From: Psychromicrobium silvestre
Lineage (GTDB): Bacteria; Actinomycetota; Actinomycetes; Actinomycetales; Micrococcaceae
DNA length: 64,000 nucleotides
Direction: 5' to 3'
Assembly: GCF_013408295.1 (NCBI RefSeq)
Contig: NZ_JACBYQ010000002.1
Location: forward strand, 930,001-994,000
Shown: positions 1 to 8,114 of the stretch, in pieces
How the letters are laid out: each line of letters starts with the position of its first letter
Position numbering within the stretch: position 1 is the stretch's first letter
Notes under the pieces: model-generated
Told to the model about the DNA's origin: nothing
Seen by the model: the letters and a program-made list of their open reading frames with translations, nothing else
Database searches by the model: none
Translations under genes and position numbers: made by a program

Positions 1-876
1 CCGCCAAGAGCCAATTGTGATCCGGCTGGGGTGGCCGGCGGCCCCCAAAGCCTTGAAATCCTCCAGCTGTGCCTTTAGAAACGGGTCGTACCAGCCGCTG
101 ACCATGGTGGTGGGCACGGTGAGCGTTGGCAGAGCTTCACTGTGATCGGCTCGACCTTTCCAGTAGCCATCGTCTTGGCCCGCGTGGGCCACCACGTCCT
201 GTAGGAACTTCACCTCTTTGCCGATCGCGGCTTGATCGGCACGTCCGAGTGGTAAGCCGCGCATAGCAGCCTGCGTTCGACGGAGCTGCCAGGGTTTGGG
301 GAGGGCCGCAAAGGGCTCCTCCTGGAGGCCGATGATGGCTGACCAGGACACCATGTCATCGGCGGCAAAGGTGCCGCCCGGATAGAAATTCGGAACAAAG
401 TTTGAGGTGGTGACGGCAAGGCACATGGCTTCTAGCGGCGGTTCCAGATAGGGGCCGACCGCCCACTGGGTGTGCCCAACATAGCTGCCGCCAGCCATCG
501 CCAAGCGGCCGTCGCACCAGGGTTGTTGGCGGATCCATTCGGCAGTGGCCACGCCGTCTTCGCGTTCGGTCTGAAAGGGGCGGAACTCACCCTGCGAGCC
601 AAAGCTGCCCCTGGTGCTCTGCACCACAACCTGCAAGCCTTGACCAGCCATCAGGTTGGCATGTATACGTCCTAGAACACCGCCGCGGCCGTAGGGGGTT
701 CTCATCAAAACCACCGGACCGCTGGCATCGGGGTCGCCGTGGGGCAGGTACCGATCGGCGAGTAGCTCGGTGCCGTCGAGCATCGGAATGGGAAAGTCTT
801 TGATAATGCTGAGGGCTCTATTCGGCCGCTCCGAAAGTCCGAGGAGCTTGCTCAGGAGTGTGGTGAGCATAGGCAT
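1..876 (-). CDS. CocE/NonD family alpha/beta hydrolase, C-terminus cut by window edge
   Basis: I translated this by hand from the ATG at 876; the frame stays open for 292 codons to the window edge, so the C-terminus lies outside. The N-terminal stretch (residues about 25-110) carries the family hallmarks: FPIPMLDGTELLADRY, then LMRTPYGRGG, then VVVQSTRGSFGSQGEF. The nucleophile elbow GGSYVGHTQW follows near residue 130. The family (X-Pro dipeptidyl-peptidase S15 / CocE) hydrolyses esters or peptides using a Ser-Asp-His triad; only the Ser elbow is inside the window. The start is supported by GGAGGA six bases upstream and a promoter-like pair at 924-952. The gene is monocistronic as far as can be seen. 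The substrate cannot be inferred, and no signal peptide is visible, so it is probably cytoplasmic. Confidence 0.88.
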   Translation of the reverse strand, partial: MPMLTTLLSKLLGLSERPNRALSIIKDFPIPMLDGTELLADRYLPHGDPDASGPVVLMRTPYGRGGVLGRIHANLMAGQGLQVVVQSTRGSFGSQGEFRPFQTEREDGVATAEWIRQQPWCDGRLAMAGGSYVGHTQWAVGPYLEPPLEAMCLAVTTSNFVPNFYPGGTFAADDMVSWSAIIGLQEEPFAALPKPWQLRRTQAAMRGLPLGRADQAAIGKEVKFLQDVVAHAGQDDGYWKGRADHSEALPTLTVPTTMVSGWYDPFLKAQLEDFKALGAAGHPSRITIGSWR

Positions 877-923
877 AGTGCGTCCTCCGCTGTGGGGTTC
901 GGGCGGCAATGCCCAATGCACTG

Positions 924-952
924 ATTCTAGAGCCAATCCAGCACACCGTAAA
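924..952 (-). promoter_or_regulatory. Candidate sigma-70-type promoter for the CocE-like hydrolase
   Basis: On the minus strand TTTACG (947-952) and TAGAAT (924-929) are separated by exactly 17 bases, a good fit to -35/-10 hexamers. They lie about 50 bases upstream of the ATG at 876. Seen by eye only. Confidence 0.5.
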
Positions 953-985
953 AGTGCTTCTATTAAAAATAGCGATGAGTTCGTG

Positions 986-1023
986 ACTAAGGGGTGCCCC
1001 GTGGTTACGGGGCACCCCTTAGT
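986..1023. terminator. 17-bp perfect hairpin downstream of aceB
   Basis: The arms 986-1002 and 1007-1023 are perfectly complementary around a 4-base loop. It lies between the end of aceB (transcribed leftward) and the promoter of the leftward hydrolase, so it most likely ends the aceA-aceB transcript. No strong T-run follows on the minus strand. Confidence 0.7.
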
Positions 1024-1091
1024 TTCGTGGCTGGCTCATGGATCCGGATTTCGGACCTCCTGAGGCGTAACTACGAGTCAGCCAAGCTTAT

Positions 1092-2711
1092 TCAGGCCGC
1101 GCTCGCGGCCAATTGTGGCGCTCCGGATTCGTGCAAGAAGCGCGCATAGGCAGGAACCGTCAGGAAGGTGGGGAAGGCCTCACCCAGTGCTACCTCTTCG
1201 AAGATCTCTCGCGCATCGTCAAAGCGATCCCCGTCGAAGCGCTCGAGCCGCTCAAACTCCTGTTGGGCCATTTCGCGCACCCAGTCCTCGGTGATGATTT
1301 CACCCTGGTCGGTGATCGCCTCCGCGTAGATCCACTGCCAGATCTGTGACCGAGAGATCTCCGCGGTGGCCGCATCTTCCATCAGATTATGAATGGCAGC
1401 CGCACCATTGCCGCGCAGCCAGGATTCGATATAGCGAATGCCGATTTCGATATTCGTCCGCACCCCGGCCTCGGTGATCGACCCCTCGGTGGCAGCGATG
1501 TCCAGCAACGCCTTATCGTCGGGGATGACGTCCTCCCGCAGCCTACTCAGCTGGTTTGGGCGCTCGCCCAGGACGCCGTCGAACACCTCCATCGCCACCG
1601 GAACCAGATCCGGGTGCGCAACCCAGGAGCCGTCAAAGCCGTCGTTCGCTTCCCGGGTCTTATCCGCCCGAACCTTGGTCAGCGCGATCTCATTGGCTTC
1701 CGGGTCACGGCGATTTGGAATGAAGGCGGCCATCCCGCCGATGGCCATTGCCCCGCGACGGTGGCAGGCTCGGACCAGTTGCTCGGTATAAGCCCGCATG
1801 AACGGCGCGGTCATGGTGATCTGGTTTCGATCCGGCAGCACAAAGCGCGGGCCACGGGTACGAAAGTTCTTGATCACCGAGAACAGGTAGTCCCAGCGAC
1901 CGGCATTCAAACCGGAAGCGTGATCGCGCAGCTCATAGAGGATCTCCTCCATCTCAAAGGCAGCGGTAATCGTTTCAATCAGCACAGTGGCCCGGATGGT
2001 GCCCTGCGGGATGCCCAGCAGATCCTGAGCCAGGATAAAGATATCGTTCCACAGCCGGGCTTCCAGATGGTTTTCGATCTTCGGCAGGTAGAAGTACGGC
2101 CCACGTCCCTGATTGATCAGCCGCTGGGCGTTGTGGAAGAAGTACAGTCCGAAATCGACAATGCCTCCGGCGATAGGCTGATTATTCACCAGCAGATGCT
2201 TCTCCGGCAGATGCCAGCCTCGGGGACGGACCACGATGGTCGGAGTTTGCTCACCCAGCCGATACTCCTTACCCTCGGCTGAAACAAAGTCGATCCGGCG
2301 CTCCAGCGCATCAACCAGATTGAGCTGCCCCCCGATGACGTTCTGCCAACTCGGGGTGGAGGAGTCCTCCATATCGGCCAGCCAAACCTTGGCCCCGGAA
2401 TTGAGCGCATTAATGGTCATCTTGCGATCCACTGGACCGGTAATTTCAACTCGGCGATCCTCCAGACCCGGCGCCGGCGGGGCAACGCGCCAATTCGGGT
2501 CTTCGCGGATTTCTGAGGTTTCCCGCAGGAATCGCGGATCCACCCCATTGCCAATCTGTGTTCGCCGTTCTTGCCGAGCTTGTAATAGCTCCTGGCGGCG
2601 ACCGGCGGCGATCTGGTGCAGAGCGCCGAGGAACCTCAGTGCCTCCGGGGTCAAAATCTCGTCTTGGCGCTCAATGGGTGGGGCGGTAATGGTGATGTCT
2701 TGGGAAGTCAT
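1092..2711 (-). CDS. aceB: Malate synthase A
   Basis: This 539-residue protein condenses glyoxylate with acetyl-CoA to give malate, the second step of the glyoxylate shunt, in the cytoplasm. Family motifs are clear: VWLADMEDSSTPSW, VVRPRGWHLPEKH, the PKIENHLEA segment, TVLIETITAAFEMEEIL, GMAAFIP and, in the C-terminal third, DGSWVAHPDLVP. The length equals the usual malate synthase A. I place the start at the ATG at 2711, which has AGAAGGA upstream; the frame stays open about 67 codons further, but that stretch runs into the end of aceA and is not family-like. aceA ends 31 bases upstream on the same strand, so the two form an operon, presumably controlled by the divergent RamB-like regulator. 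Confidence 0.96.
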   Translation of the reverse strand: MTSQDITITAPPIERQDEILTPEALRFLGALHQIAAGRRQELLQARQERRTQIGNGVDPRFLRETSEIREDPNWRVAPPAPGLEDRRVEITGPVDRKMTINALNSGAKVWLADMEDSSTPSWQNVIGGQLNLVDALERRIDFVSAEGKEYRLGEQTPTIVVRPRGWHLPEKHLLVNNQPIAGGIVDFGLYFFHNAQRLINQGRGPYFYLPKIENHLEARLWNDIFILAQDLLGIPQGTIRATVLIETITAAFEMEEILYELRDHASGLNAGRWDYLFSVIKNFRTRGPRFVLPDRNQITMTAPFMRAYTEQLVRACHRRGAMAIGGMAAFIPNRRDPEANEIALTKVRADKTREANDGFDGSWVAHPDLVPVAMEVFDGVLGERPNQLSRLREDVIPDDKALLDIAATEGSITEAGVRTNIEIGIRYIESWLRGNGAAAIHNLMEDAATAEISRSQIWQWIYAEAITDQGEIITEDWVREMAQQEFERLERFDGDRFDDAREIFEEVALGEAFPTFLTVPAYARFLHESGAPQLAASAA

Positions 2712-2742
2712 GATCTTTATCCTTCTGAACAATGGATAACCG

Positions 2743-4047
2743 TTAGTGGAATTGCTGAGCTTCTGTGGAGCCAGCCAAAGCGAGTGTGCTGCCGCTCGGA
2801 TTGAGCGCAGTGGCGACCAGGTCGAAGTAGCCGGTGCCCACCTCGCGCTGATGCTTGGTTGCGGTGTAGCCGCGATCCTCGGAGCTGAACTCCTTTTCCT
2901 GCAGTTCGACATAGGCGCTCATCCCGTTCCGGGCGTAACCATGGGCCAGGTCGAACATCGAGTAGTTCAGCGCATGGAAGCCAGCCAGGGTGATGAACTG
3001 GAACTTGAAGCCCATGGCACCGAGTTCACGCTGGAACTTGGCAATCGTGTCGTCGTCCAAATGTTTTTTCCAATTGAACGAGGGTGAGCAGTTATAGGCC
3101 AACATCTGGTCCGGGAATTCACTACGCACCGCTTCGGAGAATTTCTTCGCCAACTCCAGATCGGGGGTGCCGGTCTCCATCCAGATCAGGTCGGCGTAGG
3201 GAGCATAGGCCTTGGCCCGGGCGATGCACGGTTCCAAGCCATTGCGAACCTTATAGAAACCTTCTGCGGTGCGCTCTCCAGTCAAGAAAGATTGGTCCCG
3301 CTCGTCAACATCGGAGGTGATCAAGGTTGCGGCTTCCGCATCCGTGCGGGCCACGATAACGGAAGGAACACCGGCGACGTCGGCCGCGAGCCGAGCCGCA
3401 TTCAAGGTCCGGACGTGTTGCTGGCTGGGGATCAAGACCTTGCCACCGAGGTGGCCGCACTTCTTTTCCGAGGCGAGTTGGTCTTCCCAGTGCACGCCCG
3501 CAGCGCCCGCCTGAATCATCGACTTCATCAGCTCGTAGGCGTTCAGCGGACCGCCGAATCCGGCCTCGGCATCGGCGACGATCGGCACCAGCCAGTCCTC
3601 GACGGATTGCTTGCCTTCGGAGAACTCGATCTGATCCGCGCGGAGTAAGGCGTTATTGATTCGACGGACCACGGTGGGCACCGAGTTGACCGGGTAGAGC
3701 GACTGATCCGGATAGGTGTTTCCGGAAGTGTTCGCATCGGCGGCCACCTGCCAGCCGGAAAGGTAGATGGCTTTGAGCCCGGCCTTGACCTGCTGCACGG
3801 CCTGGTTTCCGGTGAGCGCGCCGAGGGCATTGGTGTAACCCTCGGTGCCGGCGCTGCGTAGTTGATCCCACAGTTTCTCTGCACCGCGGCGGGCCAGGGT
3901 GGCCTCTTCTTGAACGCGACCGGCCAGCTTTACGACGTCGGTCGCTGAGTAATCTCGACGCACGCCTTCCCAGCGGGGGTTGGCGGCCCATTCCAGCTCC
4001 AGCGCCTCCGCTGACGTTTGCTGATTAGTACGTGGCTGCTCTGACAT
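2743..4047 (-). CDS. aceA: Isocitrate lyase
   Basis: This 434-residue enzyme cleaves isocitrate to succinate and glyoxylate, letting the cell grow on acetate or fatty acids. The active-site signature [11 protein letters not shown] is present, with [13 protein letters not shown] before it and VARTDAEAA after it, and [13 protein letters not shown] near the C-terminus, all typical of bacterial AceA. The start at 4047 is chosen because AAGGAG lies at ideal spacing; the open frame upstream is unrelated. It is first gene of the leftward aceA-aceB operon and divergent from the RamB-like regulator, with a 146-base shared control region. That arrangement is the classical one for glyoxylate-shunt control in actinobacteria. 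Confidence 0.97.
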   Translation of the reverse strand: MSEQPRTNQQTSAEALELEWAANPRWEGVRRDYSATDVVKLAGRVQEEATLARRGAEKLWDQLRSAGTEGYTNALGALTGNQAVQQVKAGLKAIYLSGWQVAADANTSGNTYPDQSLYPVNSVPTVVRRINNALLRADQIEFSEGKQSVEDWLVPIVADAEAGFGGPLNAYELMKSMIQAGAAGVHWEDQLASEKKCGHLGGKVLIPSQQHVRTLNAARLAADVAGVPSVIVARTDAEAATLITSDVDERDQSFLTGERTAEGFYKVRNGLEPCIARAKAYAPYADLIWMETGTPDLELAKKFSEAVRSEFPDQMLAYNCSPSFNWKKHLDDDTIAKFQRELGAMGFKFQFITLAGFHALNYSMFDLAHGYARNGMSAYVELQEKEFSSEDRGYTATKHQREVGTGYFDLVATALNPSGSTLALAGSTEAQQFH

Positions 4048-4160
4048 GTCCCGCTCCTTGGTTGTACTCCAGTGGGGAAGACCGGAGTGAACTTCTGCTG
4101 CGCTTCTTCGCATGACCAACTTTTCTCCGATTTTGAGCCGCTATCTAGAAAATTTCCTGG

Positions 4161-4173
4161 AAAGATTTGCATT
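4161..4173 (+). promoter_or_regulatory. Candidate RamB-type operator between aceA and its regulator
   Basis: AAAGATTTGCATT in the divergent aceA/regulator gap resembles the 13-bp RamB motif known from Corynebacterium (A[A/G]AACTTTGCAAA), matching at about 9 of 13 positions including the TTTGCA core. A small palindrome, TTTCC-T-GGAAA, sits directly upstream (4153-4163). The assignment rests on motif resemblance plus position. Confidence 0.35.
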
Positions 4174-4193
4174 TCTTCACTTATGATCAAGAA

Positions 4194-5681
4194 ATGACAA
4201 CTCAAGGCTGGCAGCGTCCAGTTTCCGGTGACCCAGTGGTTGCTCAGGGCAGCGAAATCGATGTGATCAGCCTGGGCAGGCGAGTGCGTCATCTGCGCAA
4301 AAGTGCCGGTCTGACTTTGGATGACCTGAGTGCTCGGGTCGACGCCGCGCCCTCACAGCTAAGCCTGATCGAGAATGGCAAACGCGAGCCCAAACTGAGC
4401 CTGCTGAACGCGCTGGCCAGGGTGCTTGGGGTGAGCATTGATCAACTGCTGGGAGCCGAGCCGCCGAGCCGTCGGGCTGCCTTGGAAATAGAGCTCGAAC
4501 GCGCACAACGCGGTGCGCTCTACGAATCGCTCGGATTGCCGAAAGTCCGCGTCTCCTCAAGGCTTTCGATGGATGCCTTGGAGGCACTAGTGGGGTTACA
4601 AGCCGAACTGGAACGACGGCTCAATGAACAGGTGGCCACCCCGGAAGAGGCACGCCGGGCAAATACTGCGCTACGGCTACAAATGCGCGAACGAAATAAC
4701 TATTTTGGCGAATACGAGAGCGAGGCTGCCAAGGTGCTCACCGGCGTCGGCTATTCCGGTGGGCCGCTCTCCCAACACGTGATTGCGGACATTGCGGATC
4801 ATCTCGGGTTCACCCTGCACCATGTGAGTGATTTGCCGCATTCAACCCGATCCGTGACGGATCTGAAGAATCGTCGAATTTATCTGACCCAGTCCGGTCG
4901 GAGCGAGCATGACCCCCGTTCGGTGTTGCTACAAGCCTTGGGGCACTACGTTCTGGGTCATCAGCCACCCACCAATTACGGTGATTTCCTTTCCCAGCGG
5001 GTGGCTACAAACTATTTTGCCGCCGCGCTGCTACTGCCGGAGAAGCAGACTGTGGATTTCCTGCAGCAAGCCAAGGCCGAGAAACGGATCGCGGTGGAGG
5101 ATATTCGGGACGCCTTCGCTGTGTCCTATGAAACCGCGGCTCATCGTTTCACCAATCTGGCCACCGAGCATCTGGGTATTCTGACTCATTTCCAGAAGGT
5201 GCACGAGAGCGGGATTGTCTATAAGGCTTACGAGAACGACGGCGTGACCTTTCCCACCGATCACACCGGAGCTATCGAAGGGCAGCCGATCTGTAAATAC
5301 TGGACCTCGCGTGAGGTCTTCGAGGTGAGCGATAGGTTCAGTGCCTACAACCAATACACCGATACACCGGCGGGCACCTACTGGTGCACAGCCCGCACCG
5401 AACGCTCCAGTGGGGGAGAGTTCTCGCTCAGTATTGGGGTGCCCTATGCGCATGTGAAGTGGTTCCGGGGCAGGGACACCACGGCTCGCTCACGATCTCG
5501 CTGTCCGGACGAGAGTTGTTGTAAACGCCCACCGGCCGAGCTAGCGACTGCCTGGAGCGGGAACGCCTGGCCGAGCGCCAGGGCGCATTCCCATCTGCTC
5601 GCCGCGATGCCGCCAGGGGTGTTCCCTGGGGTGGACGAGACCGAGGTTTACCGCTTCCTGGCAGCACACGCAGGGGCCTGA
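4194..5681 (+). CDS. ramB: RamB/ScfR-type XRE regulator of acetate and fatty-acid metabolism
   Basis: The protein has an N-terminal XRE helix-turn-helix (VRHLRKSAGLTLDDLSARV, then LSLIENGKREPKLSLLNALA) at about residues 25-85. A central ImmA/IrrE-like zone follows, with AAALLLPEK, and then the C-terminal short-chain-fatty-acyl-regulator domain with CPDESCCKRPP and WAPS-like WPSARAHSHLLAA. The length (495 residues) is right for RamB/RamA-B relatives such as Corynebacterium RamB, which represses aceA, aceB and acetate-activation genes. The ATG at 4194 is preferred over the TTG at 4167 because the HTH begins normally after it; no strong ribosome site is visible for either. It is divergent from aceA, so direct control of the shunt is likely. 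The gene symbol is given by homology and position. Confidence 0.85.
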   Translation: MTTQGWQRPVSGDPVVAQGSEIDVISLGRRVRHLRKSAGLTLDDLSARVDAAPSQLSLIENGKREPKLSLLNALARVLGVSIDQLLGAEPPSRRAALEIELERAQRGALYESLGLPKVRVSSRLSMDALEALVGLQAELERRLNEQVATPEEARRANTALRLQMRERNNYFGEYESEAAKVLTGVGYSGGPLSQHVIADIADHLGFTLHHVSDLPHSTRSVTDLKNRRIYLTQSGRSEHDPRSVLLQALGHYVLGHQPPTNYGDFLSQRVATNYFAAALLLPEKQTVDFLQQAKAEKRIAVEDIRDAFAVSYETAAHRFTNLATEHLGILTHFQKVHESGIVYKAYENDGVTFPTDHTGAIEGQPICKYWTSREVFEVSDRFSAYNQYTDTPAGTYWCTARTERSSGGEFSLSIGVPYAHVKWFRGRDTTARSRSRCPDESCCKRPPAELATAWSGNAWPSARAHSHLLAAMPPGVFPGVDETEVYRFLAAHAGA

Positions 5682-5752
5682 AATCTTCGGAATCTTGGCT
5701 GAAATGCGGCCGGGGAGTTTCTTCCAGGGACCCCACCGTATCCGCTCGGCTT

Positions 5753-5806
5753 AAAGCTCGAGGGAGTGTCTATCCGGTCGTCCGAATAAACACTCCCTCG
5801 AGCTTT
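5753..5806. terminator. Bidirectional hairpin terminator, 17-bp stem
   Basis: The arms 5753-5769 and 5790-5806 are perfectly complementary with a 20-base loop, with AAA/TTT at the ends. It sits between the convergent ends of the RamB-like gene and the wall-anchored protein, so it can serve both. Confidence 0.8.
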
Positions 5807-5821
5807 CTAATGTTGTGTCTT

Positions 5822-7618
5822 CTAGTGTTGTGCCTTCTTACGACGACGAGAAGCGAGGGCAAGTGCGGAACCGCCCACAAGCAGTGCCCCGCCGAGCAGA
5901 AGCGGCAATGAAGAGTTTGAACCGGTGTACGCCAGGCTCTCCTGCGGTGTTGCGATATCGCTTACCGCAGCCTCTGGCGACTGGGAGGCGGTCGCGGTCG
6001 TTGTTGCGGAGGGAACGGCCGCTTCGGTTGACGGTGACGGTGCTGCTGCCGTTACCTGGAGCGAGTGCTGTACTGTTTCGGCGCTTGCCTTGACGGTGGT
6101 TTGGCCCAGATCTGTGCCCGTGGCGGTTGCCGTGGCAATGAGTTTAGTACCGGCGACTGTCGTGGAGCCGGTGGTGACCTTGAAGCTGATTACCGCCGTC
6201 GCACCCGGTTTCGGCAGGGCGCCGGACCATTTCAGTGAGCTTCCGGTGAGGCTTGCACTGCCTGTGCTGGCGGTGATGGAATTCGAGACCAGCGTCGCGT
6301 TGTTGAGCACTTTGCTCAAGTCTGCGATCGCGCTTGCGGTACTGAGGGCGTCGTCCCCATTGTTCTTGACGGCCAGCGTGTAGCTGATTTCCTGGCCTGC
6401 CGCGACCGTGGTTCCCGTCGCCGGGTTGGCCGTAAGGGTCAGCCCGATGGCAGGCTTAGCGGCTACCAGGGTGGCTGTTCCCGCAGGGTCGAGCAAGATG
6501 ATGCCGCCACGGAAAGCGGCCGCAGCGGTGGGGTCGGCCAGATGAGCTGCCACCGAGGAAGCCAAGCCCGCGGTGATGTACCTGGCATAGCCACCAAAGG
6601 GTGCTGCTGCGCTGCTGCTTGGCAACGGCGCCCGACTGACTGTGGAGAAGGTCTCCGAGACGCTGTAGTCCACCGAGCTGCTGGGATTCAGGATCGTCAC
6701 ACCGGTAGTGGGGGTACTGCCCGCTCCCAAGGTGCCATCAGCGCAATTGACCGTGTAGTCAACGCCGAGTGTCAGCACGGTACCCACCGTCGAGGAGGGC
6801 AGGGCGGCCGAATAGGTTCCGGCAGGAACCGACCGAACTACTACGGAGGCGCAATCCGGGGTGGCAGCGCCCAGGCCCGGGTTATCCGTCATAGCGGACA
6901 AGCCGATCCATTGCCCGCCGGGTGCGGTTGCATCTCCGGTAGCCAAGTAGGTGGCGCTGATGGCGGCTGCTTGCGATCCGCCATTATCGGCCTTTGGTGA
7001 CGTCCAATCGCTATACATCATGGAGGTTGGTGCGATGTAAGGAGCTGCGGTCGGGTAGCCGTCGGCGATCGTGAAATTCTTGCTGCCGGAGATTACTGTT
7101 CCGCTGTAGGTTCCGCCGGCAATTTGCAGTGCGCCCGGCTTGAAGGAGGACTGGAACACGAAGTTTCCGGACAGATCAACCGAACCTGTCACGGCATTGC
7201 CCAAGGTGACCAGCACGGTTCGACCGCTGGCATCGGCAGGATCTAGGTTGAAGGTTCCAACGACGGTTCCGTTGGCCGTAGCGATCTGGCCGGTGGCCGC
7301 GATAGTCGCCCTGACATCCGAAGGAAGAAGGACGGAGAAAGTGTCCCCGGCTACCGGATTTTTGACGTCGAAAGTCACCTTGAGCCCGAGCTCCGGGAGG
7401 ACGGCGTTGGGGGTCTTGACCGGGGTTGTGAAGTTGTCGATCGAGACTACGGATACGCCGGTGACAGGACTCTGCGCATTGAGATCAGCAGCCTCGGCTG
7501 GAACCGCGGCGAGACTCGCGAGCACCGCAACGGATAAGCACATCCCGGCGCCGACAAGCTGAGCGCGCTTGGGCAGTGAGACGGAGTGTCTCCCACCGGA
7601 TAGAAAATTCTTACTCAC
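5822..7618 (-). CDS. LAXTG-anchored, adhesin-like cell-wall protein
   Basis: This 598-residue surface protein has a signal peptide (residues about 1-43, ending AVPAEA-AD) and a region at 50-160 resembling bacterial Ig-like adhesin folds. A threonine/serine-rich middle is followed by a DUF11-like repeat at about 385-510 (SYTLAVKNNGDDALSTASA), then a Thr/Ser/Ala stalk. The C-terminal sorting signal is LAYTG at 562-566, followed by a hydrophobic helix and RRRKK. LAXTG is the form favoured by actinobacterial class E sortases; no sortase gene is in the window. The start is GTG at 7618 with AAAGG upstream. The ligand is unknown. The gene is convergent with the RamB-like regulator and shares the hairpin at 5753-5806. 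Confidence 0.85.
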   Translation of the reverse strand: MSKNFLSGGRHSVSLPKRAQLVGAGMCLSVAVLASLAAVPAEAADLNAQSPVTGVSVVSIDNFTTPVKTPNAVLPELGLKVTFDVKNPVAGDTFSVLLPSDVRATIAATGQIATANGTVVGTFNLDPADASGRTVLVTLGNAVTGSVDLSGNFVFQSSFKPGALQIAGGTYSGTVISGSKNFTIADGYPTAAPYIAPTSMMYSDWTSPKADNGGSQAAAISATYLATGDATAPGGQWIGLSAMTDNPGLGAATPDCASVVVRSVPAGTYSAALPSSTVGTVLTLGVDYTVNCADGTLGAGSTPTTGVTILNPSSSVDYSVSETFSTVSRAPLPSSSAAAPFGGYARYITAGLASSVAAHLADPTAAAAFRGGIILLDPAGTATLVAAKPAIGLTLTANPATGTTVAAGQEISYTLAVKNNGDDALSTASAIADLSKVLNNATLVSNSITASTGSASLTGSSLKWSGALPKPGATAVISFKVTTGSTTVAGTKLIATATATGTDLGQTTVKASAETVQHSLQVTAAAPSPSTEAAVPSATTTATASQSPEAAVSDIATPQESLAYTGSNSSLPLLLGGALLVGGSALALASRRRKKAQH

Positions 7619-8039
7619 GAAATGTGACCTTTCACAACGAATGGATTCAGCTCACGCCTCGGCGGAATTCATAATGCTTTCCAGGGATTCCTTTCGGAGC
7701 TCTCTAGATCGGCGAGATGAAATTCAGGCTCAGCGCAACTGAGGATTGCTGAGGAGGCATGGAGATGCGGTTTCGATGTCGATCAGATCATTCCCCCAAG
7801 GTAAGGCCTATTCCGGGAGGTAGTGTCGGGGGAGGTCTTTTGAGACAACCCTTCTCTTACCTGCCGAAACAGTCGAACCGCGGCAAGTTTAGGCAGATCG
7901 ATGAGCGCGCTGTTCCCCGATGTGAGATCTGGTCATCCGAGCCGGGTTCACTGGAATATAGCGTCACGCCTGGCAGCTATTTCGTAAATATCCGACAACT
8001 GGCAGCTCATCAATAAATCCGGGCCGGAGCGTAGCCTAG
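7619..8039. other. 421-base gap with one weak small-ORF candidate
   Basis: The gap lies between the GTG of the wall protein and the subtilase terminator. A frame from ATG 7765 to 8016 on the plus strand (83 residues, basic, no recognisable domain) has GAGGAGG at good spacing. It has no family features and would run convergently into the subtilase hairpin. I see nothing else here apart from the presumed leftward promoter of the wall protein. Confidence 0.2.
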
Positions 8040-8092
8040 CCGGCAATACAGAGGGAGGGGATGCTCAGCATCCCCTCCCTCTGTATTGCCGG
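8040..8092. terminator. 25-bp perfect hairpin downstream of the subtilase
   Basis: The arms 8040-8064 and 8068-8092 are perfect reverse complements around a 3-base loop, an unusually long stem for an intrinsic terminator. It begins 23 bases beyond the subtilase stop. No clear T-run follows on the minus strand. Confidence 0.7.
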
Positions 8093-8114
8093 AGTTTATT
8101 GTCAGACTAGCTGG

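Noticed and set aside
1389-2282. 297-codon open frame on the plus strand
   Set aside because: It lies antisense within aceB, whose motifs are unambiguous. No ribosome site or family features; it is a GC-driven shadow frame.
7765-8016. 83-codon small gene candidate with a good ribosome site
   Set aside because: It is kept only as a low-confidence note: no domain, and it would run into the subtilase hairpin.
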